Shown piece by piece: positions 20,099 to 28,692 of a stretch of 64,000 bases of DNA (position 1 is the stretch's first letter; each line of letters opens with the position of its first letter). Origin of the DNA: Microbispora sp. H11081. Its GTDB lineage: Bacteria > Actinomycetota > Actinomycetes > Streptosporangiales > Streptosporangiaceae. The stretch spans positions 930,001 to 994,000 of the forward strand of contig NZ_JABBWV010000001.1 of the NCBI RefSeq assembly GCF_012999535.1, given 5' to 3'. The notes under the pieces were generated by a model that had not been told where the DNA came from, ran no database searches, and worked only from the letters and a program-made list of their open reading frames with translations. Made by a program: the position numbers and the translations under genes.

Positions 20099-20280
20099 CT
20101 AGACCACCCTCAGCCGGGGACCATCTGGGGACCGTCTGACCGCCGGATGGGCGCTCAGTGCCGCTCCAGCCCCCGAGATCGACCGCATGCCGGGGTGGGG
20201 ATCTCTCTGGGTCGTGGTCAGCGAGCCATGCCCGGCGATCTTCCGGAGGACGTGAACGGGAACGCTGGCGCACACATGCG
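20099..20280 (-). pseudogene. Tyrosine integrase C-terminal remnant
   Basis: The minus-strand reading VPVHVLRKIAGHGSLTTTQR matches the end of the catalytic domain of actinomycete ICE/phage integrases (usually ...IAGHGSLTTTQRYLHPD). The expected catalytic tyrosine after TTTQR is an aspartate here, and upstream sequence loses similarity within about 60 codons. This is a dead fragment. It ends about 80 bases from tRNA-Pro, the usual place for an integrase gene of an element integrated in a tRNA. Confidence 0.75.
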
Positions 20281-20568
20281 CGGTTGTTCCGCGAACGCCC
20301 TGAAAAGAGCAGTGACGTGACCAGCTGTGAGTGAGACGACGGAGATTGAACAGCCAGGTTTGCACTGCTATGTGGCCCGTGCCCTGGAGTCTGGGCGGTT
20401 TTTGCGCGGACTCGCTGGTGCGACGGATTGGCGGTAGGTGCCGACTGGCAGGGAGCCGTAGCAGGCGATAGACGGCAGGCATAATCTTAAACTCGGGGTG
20501 TACTTAGTCCGCTGGTCGTTGTGACGACCTGCGACAGGGCAGACGGTCGGCATTGCGGAAGGTGATGA

Positions 20569-21141
20569 ATGAGTCGCGTCTCGCAAGCAGAGGCGAAGGC
20601 CAACCGAGAGCGAGTGGTGGCCGCGGCCTCTCGGCTGTTCCGTGAGGAGGGTATGGCCAAGGTTGGCATCGCGGATGTGATGAAGTCGATCGGACTCACT
20701 CAGGGCGGCTTCTACAAGCAGTTCGCCTCTAAGGCCGCTCTCGTTGACGAAGCGGCTGCCAAGGCCTTCGCCGACAACTTGCACGACCTCGTGGCTCTGG
20801 ACCACGAGGCCGGAGGGCATCAGGCGGCGTGGCAGTCGCTGCTCGACTCCTACTTCTCTGTCGAGCATCGCGACAACCCTGGCACGGGTTGTCCCGCAGC
20901 CGGTTTCGCGGGCGACGTTGCGCGTGAGCCCGAGCACAGGGAGACCTACGCCAAGGGCGTCCAGGAACTCGCTGGGTGGATCGCGCCCGGGGACGCCGGG
21001 TTGGCCGCCTATGCCACGCTCGTCGGCGGCATACTTCTTGCCCGTGCCACCGCAGGCACGCCTTTGTCGGAGCAGATCCTGCAGGCGGCACATGCGGCGG
21101 TGGCGAGGGCTGCCGACAGTGGTCAACCGGAAACCGGCTGA
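20569..21141 (+). CDS. TetR-family transcriptional regulator
   Basis: 190 residues, complete. The N-terminal DNA-binding domain (about 1-55) has RVVAAASRLFREEGMAKVGIADVMKSIGLTQGGFYKQFASKAALV. The ligand-binding domain contains NPGTGCPAAGFAGDVAR, a pattern of the LmrA/YxaF-like group that senses small toxic compounds. No partner gene remains next to it: the downstream region carries only broken genes. Its usual target may have been lost. Confidence 0.82.
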   Translation: MSRVSQAEAKANRERVVAAASRLFREEGMAKVGIADVMKSIGLTQGGFYKQFASKAALVDEAAAKAFADNLHDLVALDHEAGGHQAAWQSLLDSYFSVEHRDNPGTGCPAAGFAGDVAREPEHRETYAKGVQELAGWIAPGDAGLAAYATLVGGILLARATAGTPLSEQILQAAHAAVARAADSGQPETG

Positions 21142-21219
21142 CGTGTAGGCCACCTCGGTGTCCTGACCCGCTTGGTGCCCCGCAGGGCTGTGTGCGCGGC
21201 GCCGGTGTTGCGGGCGGTG

Positions 21220-21438
21220 GCCTCCGCGTTGGCTGGCTCCGCCGTCACCACAGCCGTTTCCCAAGCGGCGCGCGACGCCGGTGCGGAACACGTACTCCTC
21301 TTCACCGACCTCGCCAACCCGACGAGCAACAGCGTCTACCAGCGCATCGGATACCGCCCCGTCTCGGACTACCGGATCGTGGTGCCCGGTCCGGGTCATG
21401 ATCGTTGTTGCTGCCACTTCGGCGCCTTGCGAGCCTGA
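21220..21438 (+). pseudogene. GNAT N-acetyltransferase C-terminal fragment
   Basis: The reading AVTTAVSQAARDAGAEHVLLFTDLANPTSNSVYQRIGYRPVSDYRIV is the last third of a GNAT acetyltransferase, including the NPTSN..Y..IGY motif near the acetyl-CoA site. The N-terminal two thirds are missing, and the tail is out of family. It is a remnant. Confidence 0.7.
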
Positions 21439-21455
21439 ACGCTGCTCCGGTGAGA

Positions 21456-21660
21456 TCAGCTCGCTTCCCGCAACGGCTGGAACTGCACACTCAGCCGCAT
21501 CTCCAAAGCCTCCGCGAGCCGCTCCAGCATCGGGATGATCGGCGTTCCTCCGGCTTCGAGCCGCGCTACCGCCGGCTGCTTGAATCCTGTGCGCTCGGCC
21601 AGCTCGGCCCAGGTCATCCCGAGCTGCTCACGCCGCCGCCGTACGGCCTCCGCTGCCCGT
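21456..21660 (-). pseudogene. XRE helix-turn-helix (HigA-like antitoxin) fragment
   Basis: On the minus strand the reading RRRREQLGMTWAELAERTGF, then KQPAVARLEAGGTPIIPMLERLAEAL, ends with the stop at 21456. This is the DNA-binding domain of an XRE-type antitoxin as found behind RelE/HigB-like toxins. A stop codon lies in frame just upstream (about 21680), with no start or ribosome site, so the N-terminal part is lost. The neighbouring toxin is not recognisable. Confidence 0.65.
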
Positions 21661-22022
21661 CGTGGGAGAGGCGTACCTCACCGCGATGCTGCCATGGGAA
21701 TCATGGCGCAGTTGTGGGAGACGACTGGTCACGGCGGCGTGCATCAGCTCGATCAGGGCCTCGCGCAGCAGGTCGGGCATCGGCGGGTTCACCATCCGCG
21801 CCGCCGCGAGGGCCGTCTCTGCCGCCTACGCCCCGTGCGCCAGCCCAAGGCGTTCGGCGGTTCGCTTTACGCAGACACCCAGCTGGCATGACGGCCAGCC
21901 AAGCCAACTCCACAGAACCCGAGGCACATCACGGCCTCCACGAAAGTCGGAGTGGTTCGCGACCGACACCACCGTGCAGTCCCGACGGACTGCTGGATCG
22001 CCTTCTCCAGCATGGAGGGCAG
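21661..22022. other. Non-coding or decayed stretch
   Basis: Short open frames on both strands do not match families I know. A 20-bp sequence at 21937-21956 recurs exactly at 51159-51178. I take this as eroded mobile or accessory DNA. Confidence 0.4.
21937..21956 (+). repeat. 20-bp direct repeat, copy 1
   Basis: TCCACGAAAGTCGGAGTGGT is identical to 51159-51178. It contains a small CTCC/GGAG inverted repeat. Both copies lie in gene-poor scar regions. Confidence 0.7.
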
Positions 22023-22661
22023 TCAGACGGTGCTTTGGGAGCTTTGCCGGCTGCTGCGGGCGATCAGCGGTGTGATGAGGTCGGCGACCGTCGTCAATGC
22101 GACATCCAGGGCAGGGTGGGGATCCGTTGCTCCGCCGGAGCGCAGCCACTCGCGGAGCACCTGGTTGTGGGCGGCGACGAAGGACGCGGCCGCGACATGG
22201 GCCGCGAGGGCGGCCTCGGAGGTCTTCGGGAGCCTGCTCCGCAGGTAGTCACTGAGCACCCGCTCGTATCTCGCCACGCTGGCGACCTCCCGGTCGCGAA
22301 GAACCGCGACCTCGCGCGTCAGCCGATAGCGTGCGAGCGTCTGTTCCGGCGTCGCCACGAAGCTCTCGAAGATCAGCCTGGCGGCCTCGGCCACGGCGAA
22401 GACCGGCTCGGTGTTCGCCGAGGCGCCGAGGTACCAGCGCACGCGGTCCAGGACCGAGTCGTGATCGGGGAATATCACGTCTTCCTTGGAAGGGAAGTAC
22501 CGGAAGAACGTGCGCCGGGAGACCCCCGCAGCCGCCGTGATGTCGTCGACGGTCGTGCCCTCGTATCCCTGGACCGTGAAGAGCTCGAAGGCGGCCCGCA
22601 CGAGTCGATCCCGGATGGGCTCCCCTGCTGACGTAGTCGTCGACGGGAAGTCCGGGCACAT
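22023..22661 (-). CDS. TetR-family transcriptional regulator
   Basis: 212 residues from the ATG at 22661 (MCPDFPSTTTSAG). The DNA-binding domain is RLVRAAFELFTVQGYEGTTVDDITAAAGVSRRTFFRYFPSKEDVI (about 20-65); the rest is the helical ligand domain with a TetR_C-like pattern. A 39-bp region with 8-bp inverted repeats lies just upstream and could be its operator. The nearest genes on the other side are a broken biotin-carrier fragment and etfBA, which it may regulate. Confidence 0.85.
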   Translation of the reverse strand: MCPDFPSTTTSAGEPIRDRLVRAAFELFTVQGYEGTTVDDITAAAGVSRRTFFRYFPSKEDVIFPDHDSVLDRVRWYLGASANTEPVFAVAEAARLIFESFVATPEQTLARYRLTREVAVLRDREVASVARYERVLSDYLRSRLPKTSEAALAAHVAAASFVAAHNQVLREWLRSGGATDPHPALDVALTTVADLITPLIARSSRQSSQSTV

Positions 22662-22687
22662 GGTAGGGACAATATCATCGGAATCAG

Positions 22688-22726
22688 GTGACAGATCACA
22701 GGCATGAAGTGCTTGATGTCTGTCAC
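22688..22726. promoter_or_regulatory. Inverted repeat upstream of the TetR gene
   Basis: GTGACAGA at 22688 pairs with TCTGTCAC at 22719. The flanks TCA and TGA extend the symmetry imperfectly. It sits between divergent units, where a TetR operator is expected. Confidence 0.5.
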
Positions 22727-22769
22727 TCAGTGCCACTATGGTTCCGCTTATGTCAGTGCTTCCGCAAAG

Positions 22770-23081
22770 CCGCCGGCAAACGGATCGAGGTTGTGCTGCC
22801 AGGTGGCCTGCCCTCGGCGCCGGAACCGCCAGGAAACGGGCGCCAAGCGCTCCGGCGGTGGCAAGCGGAGCGCGACTGTGTCCGGCGACGCGCTCACCGC
22901 GCCCATGCGGGGCACCATCGTCAAGATCGCGGCGGCGGAAGGCCAGACCGGCGAACCGGTCGCGGTGCTGGAGGCCATGACGATGGAGCGATCCATCAAC
23001 GCCCACAAGCCCGTCACCGGCATCGTCGCCGCCGTCCCCTAGCGCACCGTCATCGTCGAGATCAGGGATCTTCCGAAGTGA
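22770..23081 (+). pseudogene. Broken biotin-carboxyl-carrier (acyl-CoA carboxylase alpha C-terminus)
   Basis: Pieces of a carboxylase C-terminus are found in different frames: [12 protein letters not shown] in one, then KRSGGGKR...[43 protein letters not shown] in another, and after a stop TVIVEIRDLPK. The biotin-accepting lysine of AMKM is threonine (AMTM), and the usual 4-5 residues before VAVLEAM are deleted. The rest of the subunit is absent. It is a remnant, though its final stop lies only about 50 bases before etfB. Confidence 0.75.
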
Positions 23082-23132
23082 CGCGCACCACATGTCAGCG
23101 GTAAGAGCAGCTACAAGAGGGTCATCAAGGCG

Positions 23133-23912
23133 ATGAAGATAGTGGTCCTTGTCAAGCAGGTGCCGGACTCCGGTGTGGAACGCCATCTCAATGGTGACGA
23201 CAACACCACCGACCGCGTGTCGGCCGGCAACGTGATCAACGAGATGGACGAGTACGCGATCGAGGAGGCCCTGCAGGTTCAGCAGCGGCACGGCGGCGAG
23301 GTCATCGTGCTGACCATGGGCCCGGCGCACGCGACCGAGTCGATCCGCAAGGCGCTGTCCATGGGGCCGGACTCGGCCGTGCACGTCGTCGACGATGCCC
23401 TGCGCGGCTCGTGCGCCGTCGCGACCTCCAAGGTGCTGGCGGCCGCGATCGGTCAGATCGGCCCCGATCTGGTGCTCTGCGGCGCGGAGTCGACCGACGG
23501 CCGGGTCCAGGTGATGCCCCACATGATCGCCGAGTGGCTCGGCGTCGCCGCGCTCACCGGCGCCCGCAAGCTCACCGTCGAGGGGTCGGCGCTCACCATC
23601 GAGCGGCAGACCGACGAGGGCTATGAGGTGGTCACCGCCGCCACCCCGGCCGTGGTCAGCGTGTGGGACACCATCAACGAGCCGCGCTACCCGTCTTTCA
23701 AGGGGATCATGTCGGCCAAGAAGAAGCCGCTGGAGACCAGGTCGCTGGCCGACCTCGGGATCGACCCCGCCGAAGTCGGCTTCGACGGCGCGACCAGCGC
23801 GGTCGTCGAGCACAGCAAGCGCCCGCCGCGGCAGGCCGGCCACAAGGTCACCGACTCCGGTGACGGCGGCGTGCAGATGGTGGACTTCATGGCAGCCGAG
23901 AAGTTCGTCTGA
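23133..23912 (+). CDS. etfB: Electron transfer flavoprotein beta subunit
   Basis: 259 residues, soluble, AMP-binding subunit of ETF. Family sequence runs the whole length: MKIVVLVKQVPDSG at the start, NEMDEYAIEEALQ near 38-50, VLTMGP, DLVLCGAESTDG near 113-125, and the ETF beta signature region around PRYPSFKGIMSAKKK. With EtfA it carries electrons from acyl-CoA dehydrogenases to the respiratory quinone. It is 14 bases from etfA. Two acyl-CoA dehydrogenases are encoded 5-7 kb downstream, natural donors. Confidence 0.95.
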   Translation: MKIVVLVKQVPDSGVERHLNGDDNTTDRVSAGNVINEMDEYAIEEALQVQQRHGGEVIVLTMGPAHATESIRKALSMGPDSAVHVVDDALRGSCAVATSKVLAAAIGQIGPDLVLCGAESTDGRVQVMPHMIAEWLGVAALTGARKLTVEGSALTIERQTDEGYEVVTAATPAVVSVWDTINEPRYPSFKGIMSAKKKPLETRSLADLGIDPAEVGFDGATSAVVEHSKRPPRQAGHKVTDSGDGGVQMVDFMAAEKFV

Positions 23913-23926
23913 GAAGGGCCGGCAAG

Positions 23927-24889
23927 ATGGCAGAAGTACTCGTCGTTGTCGAGGCCACGCAGGCGTTCGGCGTCAAGAAGGTCACCCTTGAGTTGCTGAC
24001 CGCCGCCCGTGAGCTGGGCGAGCCGTCGGCGGTCGTGCTCGGCGGCCCCGGCGCGGCCGCCGCCATGACCGACAAGCTCGCCGAGTACGGCGCGCGTAAG
24101 ATCTACGCGGCCGAGGCCGAGGAGATCAACGGCTATCTGGTGGCGCCGAAGGCCGCCGTGCTGGCCAAGCTGGTGCAGTCGGTGGCGCCTGCGGCGGTGC
24201 TGCTCGCCTCCAGCCAGGAGGGCAAGGAGATCGCCGGGCGGCTGGCGGTCAAGCTCGGCAACGGCCTACTGACCGACGTGGTCGACTTGGACGCCTCCGG
24301 CGTGGCCACCCAGGTCGTCTTCGCGGACTCGATCATCGTCAAGTCCAAGGTCAGCAAGGGCATCCCGCTGGTCACCGTGCGACCCAACGCGGTCACGCCG
24401 GTCCCCGCCCCGGCCACGCCGATCAGGGAGGAGCTGACCGTCGAACTGTCGGAGGCCGACAAGCTCGCCAAGGTCGTCGATCGGGTGGCCGAGCAGAAGG
24501 GCGCTCGCCCGGAGCTCACCGAGGCCTCGATCGTCGTGGCCGGCGGTCGCGGCGTCGGCGACGCCGACAGTTTCAAGCTGGTCGAGGAGTTGGCCGACCT
24601 GCTCGGCGCCGCCGTCGGCGCGTCCCGCGCCGCGGTCGACTCCGGCTTCTACCCCCACCAGTTCCAGGTGGGCCAGACCGGCAAGACGGTGTCGCCGCAG
24701 CTGTACATCGCGCTCGGCATCTCCGGCGCCATTCAGCACCTGGCCGGTATGCAGACGTCGAAGACCATCATCACGGTCAACAAGGACGAAGAAGCGCCGA
24801 TCTTCGGGCTGACGGACTTCGGCGTCGTCGGCGACCTGTTCAAGGTCGTGCCACAGGCGATCGAGGAGATCCGCCGGCGCAAGGGTTGA
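23927..24889 (+). CDS. etfA: Electron transfer flavoprotein alpha subunit
   Basis: 320 residues, FAD-binding subunit. The C-terminal FAD domain is clear: VVAGGRGVGDADSFKLVEELADLLGAAVGASRAAVDSGFYP, then QVGQTGKTVSPQLYIALGISGAIQHLAGM and the IITVNKDEEAPIF segment. It directly follows etfB with a ribosome site in the gap. Together they serve acyl-CoA dehydrogenation in this island or housekeeping beta-oxidation. Confidence 0.95.
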   Translation: MAEVLVVVEATQAFGVKKVTLELLTAARELGEPSAVVLGGPGAAAAMTDKLAEYGARKIYAAEAEEINGYLVAPKAAVLAKLVQSVAPAAVLLASSQEGKEIAGRLAVKLGNGLLTDVVDLDASGVATQVVFADSIIVKSKVSKGIPLVTVRPNAVTPVPAPATPIREELTVELSEADKLAKVVDRVAEQKGARPELTEASIVVAGGRGVGDADSFKLVEELADLLGAAVGASRAAVDSGFYPHQFQVGQTGKTVSPQLYIALGISGAIQHLAGMQTSKTIITVNKDEEAPIFGLTDFGVVGDLFKVVPQAIEEIRRRKG

Positions 24890-25016
24890 CATTTCCGGCC
24901 GCCAGGGCCGGGGTGGGCGCGAACGTCCCCATCTCGGCCCTCGGCCGACAAGTACGGGCCAAGCTACTGGAACAGACGGCGAATCACGACGAGCGGCGAT
25001 GAATCACGACGAGCGA
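24890..25016. other. Intergenic spacer with short direct repeats
   Basis: Between convergent etfA and a TetR gene. It holds two copies of a 15-bp repeat, GAATCACGACGAGCG (24981-24995 and 25001-25015). No clear terminator hairpin was found. Confidence 0.4.
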
Positions 25017-25625
25017 CTAGTTGACACATTCGTTGTCGGCGTTGCTGGACTCCACGATGCTGAAGGCGATCTGGAGCACCAGCTCAATCCGCGCGTCGCG
25101 TGGCATCGACCGCAACAGCGCGGGTTCGCCGGGAATAACGAACAGACCGCGCTGCACCACCGTCATGGCCGCGCTGGCGCGCGCCATCCTCTCGGCGTCG
25201 GCGTCGGGGCCCGCGAGAAGTTCGATCAGGCTCGCGACGTGCGCGGCGGTCCGCGGCGCGATCTCGGGGTGGGAACTGACGTTCACGTCCCTGCTGATGA
25301 TGCCCACCACGCGCATGTCGGAGCGAAGAAGCGCGGCGTATCGGGTCATCAGCTGGCGCCGCGCGAGGTCGTCGTTGACCCCGGCCTCGGCGATCTCGGC
25401 CAGCAGTTCGTCGATGCGGTCGAGGAGGGGGGAGACAAGGGCGATCAGCAGATCGTCCTTGCTCGCGAAGTAGTAGTAGAGCGCGGCCTTGGTGATGCCC
25501 AGCCGCGACGCGATCTCGCTCATCGGCGCGCGGGTGAAGCCCATCTCGATGAAGAGCGAGATCGCCTCGTCGAGGACTCGGGCTCGCGTCGCGGGGCCAC
25601 TGTGCACAGAGCTATGCGCCGCCAT
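25017..25625 (-). CDS. TetR-family transcriptional regulator
   Basis: 202 residues. DNA-binding domain: RARVLDEAISLFIEMGFTRAPMSEIASRLGITKAALYYYFASKDDLL (about 14-60), typical of TetR regulators of fatty-acid or CoA-thioester metabolism. The ligand domain is helical and unassigned. It follows the MarR-MFS pair on the same strand with an 89-base gap. With the MarR and the other TetR it is a candidate for control of the shared operator described at 27558, 44325 and 49144. Confidence 0.86.
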   Translation of the reverse strand: MAAHSSVHSGPATRARVLDEAISLFIEMGFTRAPMSEIASRLGITKAALYYYFASKDDLLIALVSPLLDRIDELLAEIAEAGVNDDLARRQLMTRYAALLRSDMRVVGIISRDVNVSSHPEIAPRTAAHVASLIELLAGPDADAERMARASAAMTVVQRGLFVIPGEPALLRSMPRDARIELVLQIAFSIVESSNADNECVN

Positions 25626-25667
25626 GTCTAACCCCGTCGTCGAGTTCTTCCGCCACTGATTCTTTCA

Positions 25668-25704
25668 CTGCTGGTTCTCGTACTGCTGGTTCTCGTACTG
25701 ACCG
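25668..25704. repeat. 15-bp tandem repeat between TetR and MFS genes
   Basis: Two adjacent copies of CTGCTGGTTCTCGTA plus a partial third. It lies past the MFS stop codon and is non-coding in the accepted gene model. Confidence 0.6.
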
Positions 25705-25714
25705 GTTTCTTTCG

Positions 25715-27001
25715 CTACCGGCCCTTCTCCTCGCCGCCGGCACGCGAAACGAGTGCTGACATCGTAACGGCAAGCGCGGCCTGCGACGCACCCAAGATGA
25801 TCGAGGCGAGGGCGAGCCCCAGCAGGGAGGCCAGCCAGCCGAACAGGAGCGCGCCGACCGGAATCATGCCACCCCAGGCCAGCACGTGCAGACTCATGAC
25901 CCGTCCGCGGGTGTGCTCGGCGACGACCGTCTGCAAGATCACGTTCAGGCCGGTCATGATCGAGAAGTTCAGGGTGGACACCAGGACCGCGAGCACGAGC
26001 ACGGCCGGGTACCACGGTGTGTTCATCATCGCCGCGAGCAGCGCGCCCATCGCTGCCATCTGCATGGCGATCTTCTTGAGCTTGGGCACCGAGTTCCGCC
26101 AGCTCGTGAAGAGCGCGCCCGCCACGGCGCCGATGCCGGTGGTCACGATCAGCGCGGTGAACGTGGCGTCGCTGCCGCCGAGAAGGTCGTAGGCGAGGAC
26201 CGGCAGCTGCGACGCGTACGCCGAGACGAGCACGGCGGTGCCGGCGACCATGATCAGTGTCTGGCTCGCGATCGGGCGGTCCCGCACGTGGGCGATGCCC
26301 TGGATGATGCGGCGCCAGGTGCTCTCCTCGCCGGTCAGCGGCGCCTGCCGGGGGAGCTTGAGGCGTGAGATCAGCCAGCCCGCGAGGCCGCTGACCGCGG
26401 CGTAGGCGGCGAAGACCGGGCCGGGGCCGACCATCACAAGCGCCGGGGTGACGATCCCCGGCCCGACCACGCGGGCGACATTCAGGCTCGCCGCCTGCAG
26501 GCCGATGGCGCTGGGGACGTCGGCGGGAGGGACGGTGCTCACCACGATGGCCTGGGCGGAGGGCGAGGCCAGCGCCATGAACATGCCGAGCCCGAACGCG
26601 AAGGCATAGATGACGAGCAGCCCGTCGCCGCCGCCGAACGCGAAGAGCAGCGCCATCGTGAGACTCGTCAGGCAGATCAGGATCTGACTGAGCGCGACGA
26701 CCCTGGGGCGGGAGAAGCGGTCGGCGATGACGCCCGCCCAGGGCGACAAGACCATGAGCGGGATCAGGTTGAAGAAGTAGAGCAGGCCGAGCAGAAAAGG
26801 GTCGCTGCCGGTGATGCGCGCAGTGAACCACTGCAACGACACGTTGGCCATCCAGAACCCGAGCTGCGTCAGCGCGAACGACGTCCAGTAGACGCGGAAC
26901 AGGGAGTGGCGCAGGCTGCGAAGCGGGCCTTGGGTCAGCGCCCAGGAGCCGAACCGGCCGGAGCCGAAGCGTCTGCCTGGTTCGGCGCCTTCAGTGGTCA
27001 T
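25715..27001 (-). CDS. MFS transporter (EntS/MFS_3-like)
   Basis: 428 residues from the ATG at 27001, which overlaps the upstream MarR stop (ATGA). About twelve transmembrane helices are visible, with the family's LSPWAGVIADRFSRPRVV loop after helix 2. The group includes enterobactin exporter EntS and macrolide efflux-like proteins, so export of a small molecule is likely. Coupling to MarR suggests the regulator senses the exported compound. Confidence 0.86.
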   Translation of the reverse strand: MTTEGAEPGRRFGSGRFGSWALTQGPLRSLRHSLFRVYWTSFALTQLGFWMANVSLQWFTARITGSDPFLLGLLYFFNLIPLMVLSPWAGVIADRFSRPRVVALSQILICLTSLTMALLFAFGGGDGLLVIYAFAFGLGMFMALASPSAQAIVVSTVPPADVPSAIGLQAASLNVARVVGPGIVTPALVMVGPGPVFAAYAAVSGLAGWLISRLKLPRQAPLTGEESTWRRIIQGIAHVRDRPIASQTLIMVAGTAVLVSAYASQLPVLAYDLLGGSDATFTALIVTTGIGAVAGALFTSWRNSVPKLKKIAMQMAAMGALLAAMMNTPWYPAVLVLAVLVSTLNFSIMTGLNVILQTVVAEHTRGRVMSLHVLAWGGMIPVGALLFGWLASLLGLALASIILGASQAALAVTMSALVSRAGGEEKGR

Positions 27002-27498
27002 TGCTTCGCTTCGTTCTCTGGCGCGGAAAGCCCGCGGGCCGCTTCGTTGAGCCTGGCCAGCAGGGTGGCGAGCAGGGCGATGTCGGCCGCTCGCCATTCG
27101 CGGGTGATGTCGTCCAGCGCCTCGATGCGCACCGACTGGAGGGTCGCCAGCGCGGTCCAGCCCGACGCGGAAAGGTTGACGGTGGAGCGCCGGCGGTCCC
27201 CGGCGTCCTCGGCGCGGTAGATGTATCCACGGCTTTCCATCCGGTCGACCAGGCGGCTGGCCGTCGATGAGTCGACGTGCAGGACGCGGGCCAGTTCACC
27301 GACCGCAAGGCCCCCGCCGGCGCGGTCCAGCGCGTTGAGAGCACGGAAGTGGTCGAACTCGATCGTGTTGTCGAGTCGCGCCCCAAGGAATCTGCGCACC
27401 TCTGGGAGCTTCCAGAGCTTGCGGGCGAGTAGGAGGGCATGGTCGAGGTCGGCCAAGCTGGCACGTCGAGACTGCGACATTGATGCATCGTACATCAT
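26998..27498 (-). CDS. MarR-family transcriptional regulator
   Basis: 166 residues. Winged-helix core: FDHFRALNALDRAGGGLAVGELARVLHVDSSTASRLVDRMESRGYIYRAEDAGDRRRSTVNLS (about 48-110), with the DxRxS wing. It is the first gene of a MarR-MFS operon. Its start faces the hydratase operon 130 bases away, so it could also control that promoter. Confidence 0.88.
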   Translation of the reverse strand: MMYDASMSQSRRASLADLDHALLLARKLWKLPEVRRFLGARLDNTIEFDHFRALNALDRAGGGLAVGELARVLHVDSSTASRLVDRMESRGYIYRAEDAGDRRRSTVNLSASGWTALATLQSVRIEALDDITREWRAADIALLATLLARLNEAARGLSAPENEAKQ

Positions 27499-27557
27499 TT
27501 TTACGTGCTATCTACACCGAATGTTGAGTTGGATCAGGTGCTCCTACGAGGATTCGG

Positions 27558-27595
27558 CTCACTTCCTTGACGGTCGGTAAGTGAGTGAATATATT
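27558..27595 (+). promoter_or_regulatory. Promoter with overlapping palindromic operator for the catabolic operon
   Basis: TTGACG (27567-27572), a 17-base spacer and TATATT (27590-27595) form a near-consensus promoter ahead of the hydratase genes. A 28-bp imperfect palindrome, CTCACTT...AAGTGAG (27558-27585), covers the -35 box. The core TTGACggtCGGTaAGT resembles sites at 44325 and 49144, so a common repressor is likely. Confidence 0.6.
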
Positions 27596-27630
27596 GTGGC
27601 GATCATCACTGCAGCACCACAAGCGGAGAG

Positions 27631-28212
27631 ATGAAGCCCATGAGCCAAGCCACTCTTGACGAACAGATCCAGGCGCGGATCGCGCCCCTCCTCGGCCAGA
27701 CCGGCCCCACGCGATGGTCGGCGCGGCCGATCGAGCTGGCCCCCATCTGGAACTTCTGCGAAGCGGTCGAGGACGCCAACCCCGTCTACTGGGACGAGGA
27801 GGCGGGAGCCAACAGCCGGTTCGGCCGCCTGATCGCCCCTCCGCAGGCGCTGATGACCCTCACCATGGGGCCGTGGTGGCTCCCCCCGTTCCTGCGTGAC
27901 CGGGCCGCCGAGCAGGAGGCCGCACTCGGCCCCTCGCCCTCGTCCCTCGCCTACGGCGTCGCGCGTGAGTTCGGGTTCACCACCGCCACGAACGTGACCC
28001 GCGACGAGGAGTACCTCCAGCCGTTCGGGCCAGGCGACGGTCGTATCGGTCAGAGCGACCGCCTCGTGCACGTCAGCCCTGTCAAGAAGACGCGGGTCGG
28101 GCCCGGACTCTTCCTGACGACCGAAGTCGACTTCGTGAGCGAGGCCAAGGGCGAGCTGATCGCCCGCGCGAAGAACGTCCTGCTGCTCTACAACGGCACC
28201 CAGCAAGGCTAG
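27631..28212 (+). CDS. MaoC-like hydratase, N-terminal (FAS1_DH) type
   Basis: 193 residues with a hotdog fold of the MaoC dehydratase N-terminal class: IWNFCEAVEDANPVYWDEEAGANSRFGRLIAPPQAL (about 40-75), which in ChsH2 and related proteins binds the CoA ester and supports the catalytic partner. It is the first gene of the operon, 18 bases before a second MaoC-like gene. The pair resembles ChsH2 N-domain with ChsH1, the hydratase of sterol side-chain degradation. The start could be the ATG at 27631 or the next Met three codons on. Confidence 0.82.
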   Translation: MKPMSQATLDEQIQARIAPLLGQTGPTRWSARPIELAPIWNFCEAVEDANPVYWDEEAGANSRFGRLIAPPQALMTLTMGPWWLPPFLRDRAAEQEAALGPSPSSLAYGVAREFGFTTATNVTRDEEYLQPFGPGDGRIGQSDRLVHVSPVKKTRVGPGLFLTTEVDFVSEAKGELIARAKNVLLLYNGTQQG

Positions 28213-28230
28213 GACTAGGAGACACCACAG

Positions 28231-28659
28231 ATGACGACCACCAGCGCTGTCTCAAAGGAGAACGTCGAAGTCGGCCTTGAGCTGCCGCCGCTCCACTTCG
28301 ACGTCTCGCTCACCACGCTCGCCAAGGACGTCGCCGGCACCCGGGACATCTACGAGATTCACCACAATTCGGAGTTCGCCAAGGCCAACGGCGCCCGCGA
28401 CATGTTCCTGAACACCATGTGGTACCAGGGCTTGCTCGGCCGCTACCTCACCGACTGGGCGGGCTCCAACTCCTTCGTCCGCAAAATCGGCTTCGACATG
28501 CGCGGCACGAACTGCCCCGGCGACCACCTCGTCGTGCGCGGCAAGGTGACGGGCGTGCGCAGCGAGGACGCGCGCACGCTCGTCGACCTCGACGTATCGA
28601 TCGACAACCAGCTCCAGAAGGACACGGTGGTCGCTCGTGTCACCGTGGAACTGGGCTGA
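28231..28659 (+). CDS. MaoC-like hydratase, catalytic-type partner
   Basis: 142 residues with a hotdog fold, and EIHHNSEFAKANGARDMFLNTMWYQGLLGRYLTDW (about 46-80) around the hot helix. Asp/His residues in such proteins add water to enoyl-CoA. ChsH1 is the closest functional model: a small MaoC protein working as a heterotetramer with ChsH2. Gap of 18 bases before it and 33 after it to the acyl-CoA dehydrogenase. Confidence 0.82.
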   Translation: MTTTSAVSKENVEVGLELPPLHFDVSLTTLAKDVAGTRDIYEIHHNSEFAKANGARDMFLNTMWYQGLLGRYLTDWAGSNSFVRKIGFDMRGTNCPGDHLVVRGKVTGVRSEDARTLVDLDVSIDNQLQKDTVVARVTVELG

Positions 28660-28692
28660 GACGCAAGGTCGACAGGTAGGAGACCACCCCCT

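Noticed and set aside
22704-23042. A functional small biotin carrier protein
   Set aside because: The biotin lysine is replaced by threonine, residues are deleted before the motif, and the N-terminal part matches the family only in another frame.
25665-26831. Protein ending in QYENQQYENQQ
   Set aside because: This frame is a shadow of the MFS gene. The repeat lies in the non-coding spacer after the MFS stop.
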